DNA of 23,737 nucleotides from Chara braunii (taxonomy: Eukaryota; Streptophyta; Charophyceae; Charales; Characeae): contig BFEA01000088.1 in the NCBI GenBank assembly GCA_003427395.1, forward strand, positions 3,020,919 through 3,044,655. Reading direction: 5' to 3'. Below, piece after piece: positions 1 to 9,396 of this stretch (its first letter is position 1; each line of letters starts with the position of its first letter). Made by a program: the position numbers and the translations under genes. The notes under the pieces were generated by a model. The model had not been told where the DNA came from and searched no databases. It was given only the letters and a program-made list of their open reading frames with translations.

Positions 1-87
<87 letters not shown>
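1..87. repeat. (CT)n microsatellite
   Basis: The window opens inside an uninterrupted CT dinucleotide tract, so its true left end is outside the window. The pyrimidine strand is the plus strand. Confidence 0.99.
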
Positions 88-89
<2 letters not shown>

Positions 90-543
90 GCATCTACAGG
101 CTAGCGGCGAAATGGTGTGACGCAAACAACCTTCGCAAAAACTTTTGCTTCGGAATGGAGTTTCTCTTTGCCCTATATACCTGCATGCATGGAAAGGGAC
201 TTCCGGGGAAAGGCAAGCACTATGTACAAGTTATCCACCAGAGTCAGCGAAGAAACTGAACGAACGCAACAGGAAAAAAATAATAATAATAATAATAAAT
301 AATAATAAAAAATAAAAAATAAAAATACGAGAGTGGACTTCAAAATACCGAAACGAAGCAATAGGAAACAAAAGGCCCCCCCTTTCCAGTTCCCCCCTCT
401 TTACCTCCTTCACCCGTCGATATCCAACAATGAAGCGTTTGAAAAACAGTCCTATCGAACCCCGATCGCAAGAGCCATACTGCGGAAACCACCGGTAGAA
501 GTGCATAGACCCAGTGAACAAACCGTCGGTCCGGCCCAATGGT

Positions 544-544
<1 letters not shown>
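88..544. other. Unassigned spacer with a small AAT/A-rich tract
   Basis: An AAT trinucleotide tract grading into AAAAT lies at about 280-326. The rest is unique-looking sequence with only short open frames on either strand and no recognisable domain. Nothing else can be supported here. Confidence 0.6.
280..326. repeat. (AAT)n / A-rich microsatellite
   Basis: About nine AAT units are followed by degenerate A-rich units. Confidence 0.9.
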
Positions 545-585
<41 letters not shown>

Positions 586-600
586 ACACACACACACACA
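545..600. repeat. (GT)n joined to (CA)n, self-complementary microsatellite
   Basis: About 19 GT units run straight into about 8 CA units through a TGCA centre. The tract is therefore alternating purine-pyrimidine throughout and partly palindromic. By established DNA biophysics such tracts can adopt Z-DNA or fold as a hairpin. The short Cys-Val and Thr-His frames across it are repeat artefacts. Confidence 0.97.
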
Positions 601-859
601 AAATCAGTTTTATATATGTCAGTCTTTCTTCTGTTGTATGTCCTCCCCTTGATTTTTTCTATGTATCGTTTGTATGCCCAACTGAGCACCCTTAAGTAGT
701 GCCAAACAGTCAATGGTTCCTCATTTGGAGTGCCTACTGCACTCTTATGGGGGCTGCTCGGTTCGGGATGTCTGTATTGCCTGTCGGTGATGGCCGATAT
801 TCGCCGGAGTGACTCCCTGGCTCAGTGGGTGGTGGGAACCAACAATGTGCGGGGTTCAA
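601..859. other. Unassigned spacer
   Basis: No long open frame, RNA gene or repeat could be recognised between the GT/CA tract and the GTTGCC-rich stretch. Confidence 0.5.
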
Positions 860-1340
860 TCGTGATATGAGTATGTCATGTGCTGCTTTGCTCCGTATTG
901 GATGTGTGGACGCCCTCGTCTGCGCTCAATCGCTGCCTTGTTGCCTGTCCTGCTTGATTCGCATGTGGCTCTCTGTGAATTGTTGTGTTCATTGTGTGGT
1001 GTGGCCGTGTTGTTGGTGTTGCCTTGCGCTTCGCTGCTTCGCTGCCGTGCTGCTCATCCATTGGTCGTGCCTTCCGTGTTTGCTGCTTGTGTGCTCTGTA
1101 GGTTGGTTGCTTTGGTGCTGGTGCCTTGTGCTCCGCTCCACGGTTGCCAAGCTGCTGGTCCACTCGCCCTGTCGTCCTTTGCAGTGTGGCTGCCCTGCTT
1201 GTGTTGCCTTGTGCTTCACTACGTGGTTGCCGCGCTGCATGTCGTGCATACCATGTCGTTTTTGGCATTGTGCAGCCGTGTTGCCTCTACTGTGTTGCCT
1301 GGTGCTCCACAGGGTTGCTGCCCGCTACTATGTTTCGCTT
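860..1340. repeat. Quasi-repetitive TTGCC/GCTGC-rich stretch
   Basis: The plus strand is built from related phrases of the form GTGTTGCCTTGTGCTTC. The core TGCC falls at about 1020, 1122, 1205 and 1296, so the spacing is irregular (83-102 bp) and the copies are heavily diverged. The bias keeps more than one plus frame open (825-1379 and 878-1687) and makes them encode Cys, Leu and Val almost exclusively. I see no domain and treat them as a by-product of composition. A similar TTGCTG/TGTTG style appears on the minus strand at about 12,140-12,345. Confidence 0.45.
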
Positions 1341-1634
1341 GGGACAATCTGTCTTCAACAAGGGTCAAAGGGTTCATGACCCAAACCATCAAATACGGAG
1401 ATTCCGCAGATTGTCGAGGGTTCAACCTCCTGATGAGTCGGTGCAACTCTGACGAAACAATCTATCATCATCGGGTTTTATTTTTATTTTTTCGGTTTTT
1501 GTTTCTTGCCTTGTGTTGTTTGTTTGCCCACCCTCCTCCCCTCTACCCTTCAGCCTGTCCTTTGTTGTTTTCTATTCTTCTGGCCGCTTTGCTGTTTTTC
1601 GATACATGTACTTATGCCCTTCCGCCTCCCCCAT

Positions 1635-1782
1635 GCATTTCAGCCTATGTGCTGCTTCACTGCTTGTTCCTCCTCTCATGCCTCTAAGTTCATGTGCCCC
1701 CCCGAACGCGTTTCAACCTATGTGTTGCCTCGCTGTTTGTTCCTCCACTCCTACCTCTTAAGTTCATGTGTCGTTGTCGAGC
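1635..1782. repeat. 73-bp tandem duplication, two diverged copies
   Basis: Copy one (1635-1707) begins GCATTTCAGCCTATGTGCTG. Copy two (1708 to about 1782) begins GCGTTTCAACCTATGTGTTG. Both end around CTAAGTTCATGTG. A weaker related phrase near 1547 may be a third copy. Confidence 0.75.
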
Positions 1783-2186
1783 GCATCAACCCCCACCTTT
1801 TTCGCAAGGCGAAAGCCCTCACGACCATCTCCATAAAGCCCGTATCAGGGCGCCTACGCATCCAGATGCGGGATAGGTAAGTCTTTCTCCCTTTCCTTTT
1901 TTTTTCCTTTTTTTTTTTTTTTTTTTTTTTCCCTTACCCCGTTCGTTCGAAAACGAACGGGTATACCAAAATCTAACAAAAAAATAAAACAAAACAAAAA
2001 CAAAAAAAATCTAAAACAAAATATAAGAGAAAAAGAAGAACGCCTAACTGATCCGGCAAGCCTCCAAGACGGCCGCGGTCGCATCGTCCCTTTGCCGCTC
2101 TTGATTTTGTTTTTGGTTTAACTCCTGCGTGACATGGTCGGGAGGGTTCTCGCCTTGCGAAAAGGTGGGAGCCGATGCGCTCGACA
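1775..2186. repeat. Inverted repeat, about 54-bp arms, about 305-bp spacer
   Basis: The left arm (1775-1828) is the reverse complement of the right arm (2134-2186) at roughly 87 percent identity, sharing the core TCGCCTTGCGAAAA in right-arm orientation. The spacer holds a T-run (about 1897-1930), a perfect hairpin at 1939-1960 and an A-rich stretch (about 1960-2040). The two arms read as the same protein-like phrase on opposite strands. This suggests two inverted copies of one sequence rather than a classical hairpin element. Confidence 0.75.
1939..1960. repeat. Perfect 9-bp hairpin
   Basis: CCGTTCGTT (1939-1947) pairs with AACGAACGG (1952-1960) across the 4-base loop CGAA. Pairing may extend outward into TACC with one bulge. 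T-rich sequence lies upstream and A-rich sequence downstream. No function is assigned. Confidence 0.85.
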
Positions 2187-3075
2187 CCGTGTTGTGGTTT
2201 GTCATGCTATGATGTTGGTTCCCTGCCCTTTGCCTCGTTGTCCTTTGCCTTCCCCCCTTCGCTCCGTTTGTTTGTGGGGTGTTATTGCGTGTGTTCTGGC
2301 CTGTTTGAAAAAGAGGAGGCGCCACCCACCCCCTTCGCTTTGTCTTACTGCTTTCGCATATTTGGTTGCTTTCGACTTTACGGCCCGTTAAATAAGTACC
2401 CTTACCACAAATGGACACACGAATGGTTTTACCCTGCCGCGTTGAAAAATTGCCCCCGGCCTTTGCGTCTTGCCCACAGTGTGCCGACGTGTCTGGTTGG
2501 AGCAGCACAGGTATGACATGTCGTACTCGTGCGAAACTCATGTGACATACACATGCTATATACACACACACACACACACAACAACAACAACAACAACAAC
2601 AACAACCGAATTGCAAACCATTTCCACACTTTCTTGAGGGATTCATGTCGTCAGCCCCGTCCTCACGTCGTCCACCTCCTGCTCCCACACGCCTCGCTAT
2701 GACCTCGACCAAAAGTTGCAGCACAACGTTACCATCCTTCGTTGCACTGACCACGACACCGATTTGAGTGGTCATTTGCTGTGCACCTTCTGCATTGGCC
2801 TTTGCAAGGGTCCCCGCCGCATTCCCGAGACCATCACAGAGAGCGTGCGTGGAGTCCACAAAAAAACACAAACTGAATCTCGAAGAGTTGCACCCTTCGT
2901 CCGCGGATGTTTTCCCTTTGTCTGTCCAACGGGAATTCCTGCTGCTTTCAAAATCTTCCACGGGGGCGGCGGGGGAAATTCCCTTCTCCGAACCCCCACT
3001 ATCTACACCAGGCAACGTGGACGACTCCAACGTGTTGTCGCACATGGTTGACCTCTTCCCCTGCACCCATGTCAT
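2044..3075 (-). pseudogene. C-terminal part of Myb/SANT gene, copy 1, with trailing unrelated frame
   Basis: This frame starts at an ATG (MTWVQGKRSTMCDNT), but the Met is probably internal, because the same sequence follows the Myb/SANT domain in the second copy. Residues 1 to about 135 resemble the linker and C-terminal tail of trihelix-like proteins: a Ser/Gly/Glu-rich linker, then the tail phrase GTLAKANAEGAQQMTTQIGV with alternating hydrophobic residues to about VEVIARRV. Beyond about residue 150 the frame runs through a (GTT)n and CA microsatellite, giving runs of Cys and Val, and then through sequence with no recognisable domain. That second half is likely not protein. The first half is 88-95 percent like the copy at 3344-3644 but has a 12-base insertion (DKGK). 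A role as the regulatory tail of a DNA-binding protein is inference. Confidence 0.5.
2561..2606. repeat. (CA)n followed by (CAA)n microsatellite
   Basis: About ten CA units pass directly into about eight to nine CAA units on the plus strand. On the minus strand this yields poly-Cys and Cys-Val runs inside the longer open frame, a sign that the frame there is fortuitous. Confidence 0.95.
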
Positions 3076-3892
3076 CTCGTCCCATAACTCTTCCTAAAAA
3101 AGGAACGTCAACCCTCCCTCTTCTTGTCCTTGGCCGGCATGTCCCAGAATGTTAGCTTGCCAGACCCACTGCACTTGTTGTTGATCTCTATGTACTTGTT
3201 CTGCAAGTCAGCCCATTTCTTCCGCACGTCCTCCGCTGATCCGTGGTACCCATCCTCCTTCAGCCGCCTCGCTACCCAATTATTCCTCAACGATCTCCGT
3301 TGGTGTTTTTGTCTTGGTTGGGCGGCCACCATCATAGCGTCATGTGCACCTTCTGCATTGGCCTTTGCAAGGGTCCCCCCCGCATTCCCGAGACCATCAC
3401 AGAGAGTGTGCGTGGAGTCCACAGAAAACCGTAAACTGGATCTTGAAGAGTTGCACCCTTCATCCGCGGATGTCCAGCGGGAATTCCTGCTGCTTTCGGA
3501 GTCTTCCACCTGGGCGGCGGGGGAGATTCCCTTTTCTGAACCCCCACTATCTGCACCACGCAACGTGGACGACTCCAACGTGTTGTCGCACATGGTCGAC
3601 CTCTTCCCCTGCACCCACGTCATCTCGTCCCATAACTCTTCCTAAAAAAGGAACGTCAAACCCTCCCTCTTCTTGTCCTCGGCCGGCATGTCCCAGAATG
3701 TCAGCTTGCCAGACCCACCGCACTTGTTGTTGATCTCTCTGTACTTGTTCTGCAAGTCAGCCCATTTCTTCCGCACGTCCTCCGCTGATCGGTGGTACCC
3801 ATCCTCCTTCATCCGCCTCGCCACCCAATCATTCCTCAACGATCTCCGTTGGTGTTTTTGTCTTGGTTGGGCGGCCGCCATCATAGCGTCAT
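2781..3892 (-). repeat. Tandem duplication of Myb/SANT 3' half plus C-terminal tail (unit about 549-563 bp)
   Basis: Unit 1 (2781-3343) and unit 2 (3344-3892) are head-to-tail copies at roughly 90 percent or better identity by eye. Each begins on the plus strand with GTGCACCTTCTGCATTGGCC and ends at ATCATAGCGTCAT. In gene orientation, a segment from inside the Myb/SANT domain to the middle of the C-terminal tail was copied. The second Myb/SANT piece therefore lacks its first helix and is fused directly to the preceding tail. Differences include a 12-base indel and a one-base indel (CAACCC against CAAACCC near 3115 and 3660) that shifts the frame in unit 1. Confidence 0.92.
3108..3623 (-). pseudogene. 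Fusion frame: C-terminal tail (copy 2) joined to a Myb/SANT domain lacking helix 1 (copy 1)
   Basis: The frame runs MTWVQGKRSTMCDNT, then the Ser/Glu linker, then the tail to GTLAKANAEG (about residue 92). It then passes without interruption into DAMMVAAQPRQKHQRR and the second and third helices of the Myb/SANT domain (VARRLKEDGYHGSAEDVRKKW, about 110-140), ending REG and a TGA. The join at about 3343/3344 is exactly the boundary of the tandem duplication, so this fusion is a product of the rearrangement. The ending TGA comes from a one-base loss relative to the other copy, where the same codons read REGLTFLF. The helix-1 tryptophan segment (PWSLEERL) is missing, so DNA binding by this copy would be doubtful. 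I call it a broken gene copy. Confidence 0.65.
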
Positions 3893-4028
3893 CCTCTCGC
3901 ATGTATCTTGTGAGTGTCAGGCGCTCCTCTAAAGACCACGGCTTCTTTTTTTGCTTCCCACCCTTCGTCGTCGTCCTCGGTGTCGCCATCGCCGACCGGG
4001 GACTAAGGTGCACCTTGTCGGTCGGCAC
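3642..4028 (-). CDS. Myb/SANT-like (trihelix-type) DNA-binding domain protein, probably interrupted
   Basis: This is the best coding region in the window. From the ATG at 3989-3987 it gives 115 residues; the open frame reaches 4028. A basic stretch (GGKQKKKPW) precedes helix 1 (WSLEERLTLTRYMREDD). After a basic linker (RQKHQRR) come helix 2 (LRNDWVARRMKEDGYHRSA) and helix 3 (EDVRKKWADLQNKYREIN), then GSGKLTFWDM. The spaced aromatic residues and GY.RSAEDVRKKW are typical of Myb_DNA-bind_4/trihelix domains, which bind DNA in the nucleus. They occur in plant transcription factors and in the accessory protein of PIF/Harbinger transposons. The frame stops at a TAG (3644-3642), but the same frame continues into the C-terminal tail (EELWDEMTWVQG), so the stop either splits one protein or lies in a missed intron (the sequence before it is T-rich and ends TTTTTTAG). 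A separate frame just upstream supplies the likely N-terminus. Confidence 0.75.
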   Translation of the reverse strand: MPTDKVHLSPRSAMATPRTTTKGGKQKKKPWSLEERLTLTRYMREDDAMMAAAQPRQKHQRRSLRNDWVARRMKEDGYHRSAEDVRKKWADLQNKYREINNKCGGSGKLTFWDMPAEDKKREGLTFLF

Positions 4029-4554
4029 TTGCCTTTCGCCCGATCACCCTTCCCCTTGTGTTTGAAGAACCGGAGGTCGCACGAGCCTGTGCGTCATGCG
4101 GGGGGGGTGTGCCCTGGCCACACTGTGGAGAGGGAATGGCTTCCGCATATGGGGCATCGCAGGACATGCTCACCGGATGCTCGGATATGACAGGGGAAGG
4201 ATACTCGTCTGTAGACTCGAAAGGTCTGAAGCCATACGCCGGAGTCGTGTCCGCAAGCATGTATGGAGGTCCATGAGGCGTGGCTCTTACTCTATCATCA
4301 AACCTCGGTCGCTTGAAGTAACCGGCCATTCCATAGCCGCGGCAGTTGTTACGTTGTTCATAAAACGTCGCCGGCCCGGACATTGCTAGATACTTTGTTG
4401 TCGACTGGTCGACCCCCCGTGCCAAACTCGCAACTGTAGACGACAACAACGATGGAGGAAGGGGGGTGTATCTCATAGAAGGCGAGCGCCCAAGCTCTGT
4501 TGGTTCATGATTCCAAACCGAGGATGGCCCATAATAGCCCGTGTATGAAGCCAC
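4003..4554 (-). CDS. Pro/Ser/Gly/Tyr-rich N-terminal frame upstream of the Myb/SANT domain
   Basis: A 183-codon open frame lies directly upstream of the Myb/SANT frame and overlaps it by 26 bases in a different phase. It begins [13 protein letters not shown] just after an in-frame TGA; the first ATG gives [11 protein letters not shown], about 27 residues in. The sequence is low in charge, rich in Pro, Ser, Gly and Tyr, and looks disordered ([27 protein letters not shown]). It has no domain I recognise. Its position suggests the N-terminus of the same protein, joined to the DNA-binding domain either by a short intron or by a reading frame lost to an indel. The codon pattern is protein-like throughout, and no simple repeat explains the openness. 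An independent small protein is also possible but less likely. Confidence 0.5.
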   Translation of the reverse strand: MASYTGYYGPSSVWNHEPTELGRSPSMRYTPLPPSLLSSTVASLARGVDQSTTKYLAMSGPATFYEQRNNCRGYGMAGYFKRPRFDDRVRATPHGPPYMLADTTPAYGFRPFESTDEYPSPVISEHPVSMSCDAPYAEAIPSPQCGQGTPPPHDAQARATSGSSNTRGRVIGRKASADRQGAP

Positions 4555-4767
4555 TGGTCACATGTTGTCGATGTCCGAAGGAGACAATGACAAGCCCCCG
4601 ACCAGTTGACTCCCGAATCATCTGTTGTGCTTTCCATGGCCACCGACCCTCCTACGTGGATCGGTCGTGCTCATACGGTCCTGTGACCATTGACGATAAC
4701 TGGCGTCATCTTTACCCTCCGTCTCCCTATCCAGCAACCTCTTCTCACACCCCACTGTATACACCTG

Positions 4768-5366
4768 TCCATCCATCCATCCATACATCCGTCCATCCAT
4801 CCATCCGTCCATCCATCCATCCACCCGTCCATCCATCCACCCACCCACCCATCCATCCACCCACCCATCCATCCACCCACCCATCCACCCATCCACCCAT
4901 TTACCCATCCACCCATCCACCCATCCATCCATCCACCCATCCGTCCATCCACCCATCCGTCCATCCACCCATCCACCCATCCATCCATCCACCCATCCAT
5001 CCATCCATCCATCCATCCATCCATCCATCCATCCACCCATCCATCCACCCATCCATCCATCCATCCACCCATCCACCCATCCATCCATCCACCCACCCAT
5101 CCACCCATCCACCCATCCACCCATCCATCCATCCACCCATCCATCCATCCATCCATTCACCCATCCATCCATCCACCCATCCATCCATCCATCCATCCAT
5201 CCATCCACCCATCCATCCACTCATCCATCCACCCACCCATCCACCCATCCATCCACCCACCCATCCACCCATCCATCCATCCATTCATCCATCCATCCAT
5301 CCATCCATCCATCCAACCATCCATTCATCCATCCATTCATCCATCCATCCATCCATCCATCCATCT
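4768..5366. repeat. (CCAT/CCAC)n tetranucleotide array, about 600 bp
   Basis: About 150 units of CCAT or CATC are mixed with CCAC, CCGT and CATT variants on the plus strand. The variants are not random: CCAC units often pair with flanking CCAT units, giving a second-order pattern near 8-12 bases. Because the unit length is not a multiple of three, the array stays open in several frames (SIHPSIHP on plus, DGWMDGWM on minus). None of these should be called a gene. Confidence 0.98.
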
Positions 5367-5385
5367 AGCTAGCTAGCTAGCTATT
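5366..5385. repeat. (TAGC)n short tetranucleotide repeat
   Basis: Five TAGC units sit directly at the right edge of the CCAT array, followed by a degenerate CTAGCTAT phrase. Confidence 0.9.
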
Positions 5386-6700
5386 TGCATATCTAGCTAT
5401 CTGTATGTGTATGCAACTTTGTATACCTTGACACATCTGTCTGTGCATGTGCATCACCGACACATCAGAAAGTACAATGTGCCAAGACCTAGAAATGTGA
5501 ACACAAAAACGCTTGCAACAAACGACACGAGAACGATAACCACGGACATCACGGGGCGAAGTGCACCCTCCTTGCAACCGTCGCAGTCGGCCGAACTTTC
5601 AACGACAACGACTACATGACCACAACATCCACAACAACAACACGGCCATGGAGACCGTCGCAACTGATGATGTGGAAACAAGTTGCACGCCACGCCTTCA
5701 CGGTTCTTGACACGAACTGTCGAACACTCCATCACACGGGTTGTGCACGTGTCAACACCCGACAACTAGGGGCGACGGACCTGCCACCCACCACATCCCT
5801 GCCTGCTAAAAACTGTCGAAACGAATCCTTCGTCCCACCTTCCGGACCGAGCTTGCACACCATCGCCAACGTTCTCCTTAGGCCGGGCCAAAAGAGACGA
5901 TGGGATGAAAGTCATGACCTTCTCACACAGTCTGCCCTCACCACGACTGTAAACACTCTGCAGCTGTGCCACGCGTGGACGTGTCTGCCACGCTACATTT
6001 GTGACATAATGGCTGGTCTGAGGGAGATTAAACGTTCGATTCGGGAGACGAAGCAGCCGCCCCCCCCACGACGTGCATGCAACGTTGAACTTCACGAACG
6101 ACCCGTACATGGTTACGGAGGCTGGCATTCGTTGTTGTCTGCATGCGAACAACGGAAGAAGGACATCGGGTTCTACATGCAACCAACCAACGTGCTTGTT
6201 GTAGTGATACGGAGGCGGGCAATAAAAATTTGAAATCACAGGGTCGTTGTGGCGAGGGAGAAATTCAAAACGAAAAATGGCGAGGACCTCCCCACCCACA
6301 TGGTGCCACGGTCCAGGACCCAACGGTCAGCGTGCGACAACAACCCTTGTCCTGCCTCAGGCCCGTTGGACCGAACACTGTTATCGGTACATGTCCACTT
6401 TGCAGGTGTCCGACTTCCGTCCAAATGTGCCAGAGTACGCACCCAAGAGGTAGGTAAACAACCTGACTTTTGGAAAACAGGAATTTAGGGTCACGTAAGA
6501 ATAAGGGGGCCGCGGACGGAGTGGAAACATTCCGCAGACGACTTCCGCAAAGCCAAAATCCGTCTGTGGGGTCTCGAAAGTTGCTTTGCAACTTCTGAAA
6601 CTGTTTGGCGCCATCCTGTGGGGTCCTACTCTTAGCGAGGTTTGGTCGTGCCCACTTGTGCATCTTCATGCTTTCTCAACAGAGAAGTCTACAACCGGTT
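5386..6700. other. Unassigned, moderately GC-rich stretch with long frames on both strands
   Basis: Two long frames overlap on opposite strands, 5616-6233 (plus) and 5766-6323 (minus). Further minus frames follow at 6265-6669. None shows a domain I recognise. The minus frame holds a plausible aromatic-rich stretch (GEVLAIFRFEFLP, PYHYNKHVGWLHVEPDV), but the opposite frame is equally long, so strand cannot be decided. It may be decayed transposon sequence. No repeat ends or inverted repeats were seen around it. Confidence 0.3.
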
Positions 6701-7320
6701 AAGGCTTGTGGCTGAGGGGCAGGCCACAATGAACTATTTCTTTGCCATGTTTTCAAATCCAATGCATATCATCTGAAGTTTGATTTTTACCATCTCACTG
6801 AGGCCATCAGACTCAGCAGAGGCCTAGACATAGTCCAATGTGGCCTGGCTTTGGGAGAATTGCCCCTTTACTGTTGTGTTTCGCTAAGAAAGCACAAATG
6901 GACAATTGTCAGGTTTGTGATAGTTTAGCATAAGCATGTGGCGAACCAGCTTCCGTACCTGAACGATCTTCTGAAGCCCTGAGTTTTTGTTCTTTCAAAT
7001 CTCTATTGGGTTTTGGGGGGTACCCCTTTTTTTGGTACCACCTCAGTGCATGGAATCGCAGGCCATCCAGGCCCTCTCATATATAAAATGATGTTCCTTT
7101 CCGACTTCTTTGCAATATCTTTTTGGAGGAATTACGAGGTCCTTAGCGAGCGAGCTAGGAATTTTGTTCAGCAGTTGGGAACTCCGGAAATTACGGGCGC
7201 TCCTCCCGCCGACGTGTCCTTTCTCGTACGTGGATAGATGTAGAATTTTTGCTCGCTCCAATTTTGCGCGCTAATATTTCTTTTGAATTTTTCAATCTTC
7301 AATTATCTTTAGAACCAGAA
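6701..7320. other. Unassigned spacer
   Basis: The longest frame is 74 codons (7013-7237) and is not convincing. A TATATAAAA string lies at 7080-7088, but nothing downstream supports a promoter. A GGTACC-containing palindromic patch occurs at about 7016-7041. Confidence 0.35.
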
Positions 7321-8242
7321 TAGATGGACGTAATTGTTTTGGTGCCTTTTCTTTTTTGTACCTGCACCATGCACGCAAGCTTTCCCCACTTTCCGCTACG
7401 ACCCATGCCATTTTCACCCTTCTCCTCTTCGCGCCTTCCCTCCTTCATCCATAACTATTTTTCATTCCCTCTCCCTTTGTGCTTCTCCCGCACTCCTTCT
7501 CGTCCGAATTTTGGCCTCGCTCCGCACTACTCTTCGCACTCTCCTTCTTCCGCCTTCATCCCCATACAGAAACTCCCTATTGATCCCCCCCCAGGGTATT
7601 CAGTCGTCAGATGACATCGTGTAAAGACAATACTCCCCTCACGCTATAATCTGATTGGTTGCGAAATACTCGCGGGGATCGATATGGCTTTCCCCGGGCG
7701 ATCACTACAAACTCTCGCGTCGCCTCCTCCTACCTCCACCTCATTCCCTCCCATCTTCTATCTCCCTCGTCGCAATTACAAAACCCGCAAGCGCGTCCGA
7801 AAAACTCTCTCGACCCATCTGCCAGCTTCAGGGAAGTTGTGGCTAGGTGATGTGCAAGTAGCGAGTCAGAAAATCCTGATAAGCCAACTGCAGTGTATGC
7901 AAGGTTGTGCGTCTGCTGGCCGTGACGATCTGCTGGATTTGGGCAAGTTGGTGCAAAAGTTGAGTTGGTGGGGTCACGATCGTTGTGGTATGGAGGTTGG
8001 TACGTGGCGGTCGGGATCGTCGGTACCTGAGTTAGAAGGGGGTGTGTGTATACGAGTGGTTATATGGCCAGAGGTCATTATCAGAGGGCAGAAGGTCGGT
8101 GCATCTTGATTTCCTGATTTTTCTTCCTTCGGTTTTTATAAACTAAGTCTACAACGAACAACCAGTTGTTCCCCCTCAAGCTTGTTTGTATGATCAGAGT
8201 TTTCTCTTTCTCTTCTCAATCCACTTCTTCGGTCACTCTACG

Positions 8243-8243
<1 letters not shown>
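7321..8243. other. Pyrimidine-rich spacer with a 141-codon plus frame
   Basis: From about 7350 to 7800 the plus strand is C/T-rich with many short CTCC and TTCC phrases, which opens several plus frames. The longest with an ATG is 7684-8109 (141 residues). Its first half is Pro/Ser/Arg-rich and its second half carries mixed residues such as VASQKILISQLQCMQG. No domain is recognised. It is kept here as a weak candidate rather than a gene. Confidence 0.3.

Positions 8244-8329
<86 letters not shown>
8244..8329. repeat. (CT)n microsatellite
   Basis: About 42 CT units are uninterrupted, with the pyrimidine strand on plus. Confidence 0.99.
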
Positions 8330-8332
<3 letters not shown>

Positions 8333-9336
8333 CTTTGCTTTTGTCTACCTAATGGATGCCAAAATGATCTAATGCTTCACCGGTTTCGCTCGTCTCTCTT
8401 GAATTCAATTACATCTCGCACGAATGAGCATCGTTGAACTCAATGGATTAGTAAACCTGGGTGACCCAATCATTTTTCTTTTTTATTTGATATTTCTATA
8501 GACCGTTGAAGATCTGTGTATGCGGGATTTGTTACACATATGCATCGATTGGCCTCACTAAGTTGGAATTTTGTGGATGCATATTCACCACTCACTCAAT
8601 GAATGACGATTGTTGTTTTGATTGGTTTGAACTCACATTTGTTTTCTGGCCAATCTGCCTGATGGATAAAATGAAGCATTGCGGCTATTTATTTTTTTGA
8701 TTGAATAACTGGTTGAGTGGGCTTACTTTGTCGAGCGCATAGGTCGCTCAAAGGGGACCATACCGACCACGTCACGCAATATTTTGCAAGACTTTGTCGC
8801 AAAGTGTTGCCACTCTAGTCGAGTGCGCCAGCCATACCTATTGCGAACCCCTACGACAAGATAGGGTCAGACAAGGTACAACTTACCTCTACCAGTGAGA
8901 ATTGTCACCATCCCTTGGGTGGGTATATCCCCGCCGAGCTATTGAACCACATACAGAAGGTGGTCCAACCGAGGGCATTTCTTATTTGCTATAGTATAGG
9001 AGATACATGCAATTAACGCCTGAATCGGACCCGTGCACTAATCGTCGCCTGGATGCTAATTTTCCGAACGCGATCCTTTGCCAGTCGACTAGGATGGTCA
9101 GTCTAACCACACGATGTACTTCTCAAGACAAAAATAAAGTTTTATACTTAAATTGCGCCTAGTCCCATGTTCACATTTGACCCATCACTTTCACTGAAAG
9201 AATTAGACGGGTATCGCGCGCGAGACTCTGAATAAATATTGTGACGACGTTGATTTTGCCATATCGACCAGTCATGCATGAATATGCAAGTGGTCACAAT
9301 CATGATGTACTATGCGCTTCTCATGACCACTAAGTC
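8330..9336. other. Unassigned, AT-rich to mixed spacer
   Basis: Only short frames occur, such as 8506-8700 (64 codons, Cys/Phe-rich) and the start of 9278-9544. The part at about 8,720-9,120 has even composition and looks like non-coding repeat sequence, possibly part of a long terminal repeat, but no partner copy was found in the window. Confidence 0.3.
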
Positions 9337-9396
9337 CTCAAAATTTTTGAGTATCGTTTTTAACAGCTCAAAGATTTTGAGGATCGTTTTCGACAC
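9337..9396. repeat. 30-bp tandem duplication, two copies, each with an inner palindrome
   Basis: Copies at 9337-9366 and 9367-9396 both read CTCAAA..TTTTGAG..ATCGTTTT. Each starts with a CTCAAA/TTTGAG-type inverted repeat. The duplication falls inside a plus frame (9278-9544, 88 codons), where it repeats the phrase SSK(F/I)L(S/R)IVF. That frame has no other support. Confidence 0.7.

Noticed and set aside
825-1687. Long plus frames rich in Cys, Leu and Val, resembling membrane or Cys-rich proteins
   Set aside because: More than one plus frame and also the minus strand are open over the same TTGCC/GCTGC-rich sequence, and no domain or start context supports a gene.
4500-5376. Proteins of 127-290 residues over the CCAT array on both strands
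   Set aside because: They are translations of a tetranucleotide repeat in several frames.
5616-6323. 205-codon plus frame and 185-codon minus frame
   Set aside because: Equal-length frames on opposite strands with no recognised domain. Neither could be preferred, so they are only described as an unassigned region.
7080-7088. TATATAAAA string as a possible core promoter
   Set aside because: AT-rich strings are common here and no supported gene lies downstream; an ATG begins directly in the string.
8166-8437. Leu/Ser-rich small proteins over the CT tract
   Set aside because: Pure microsatellite translation.
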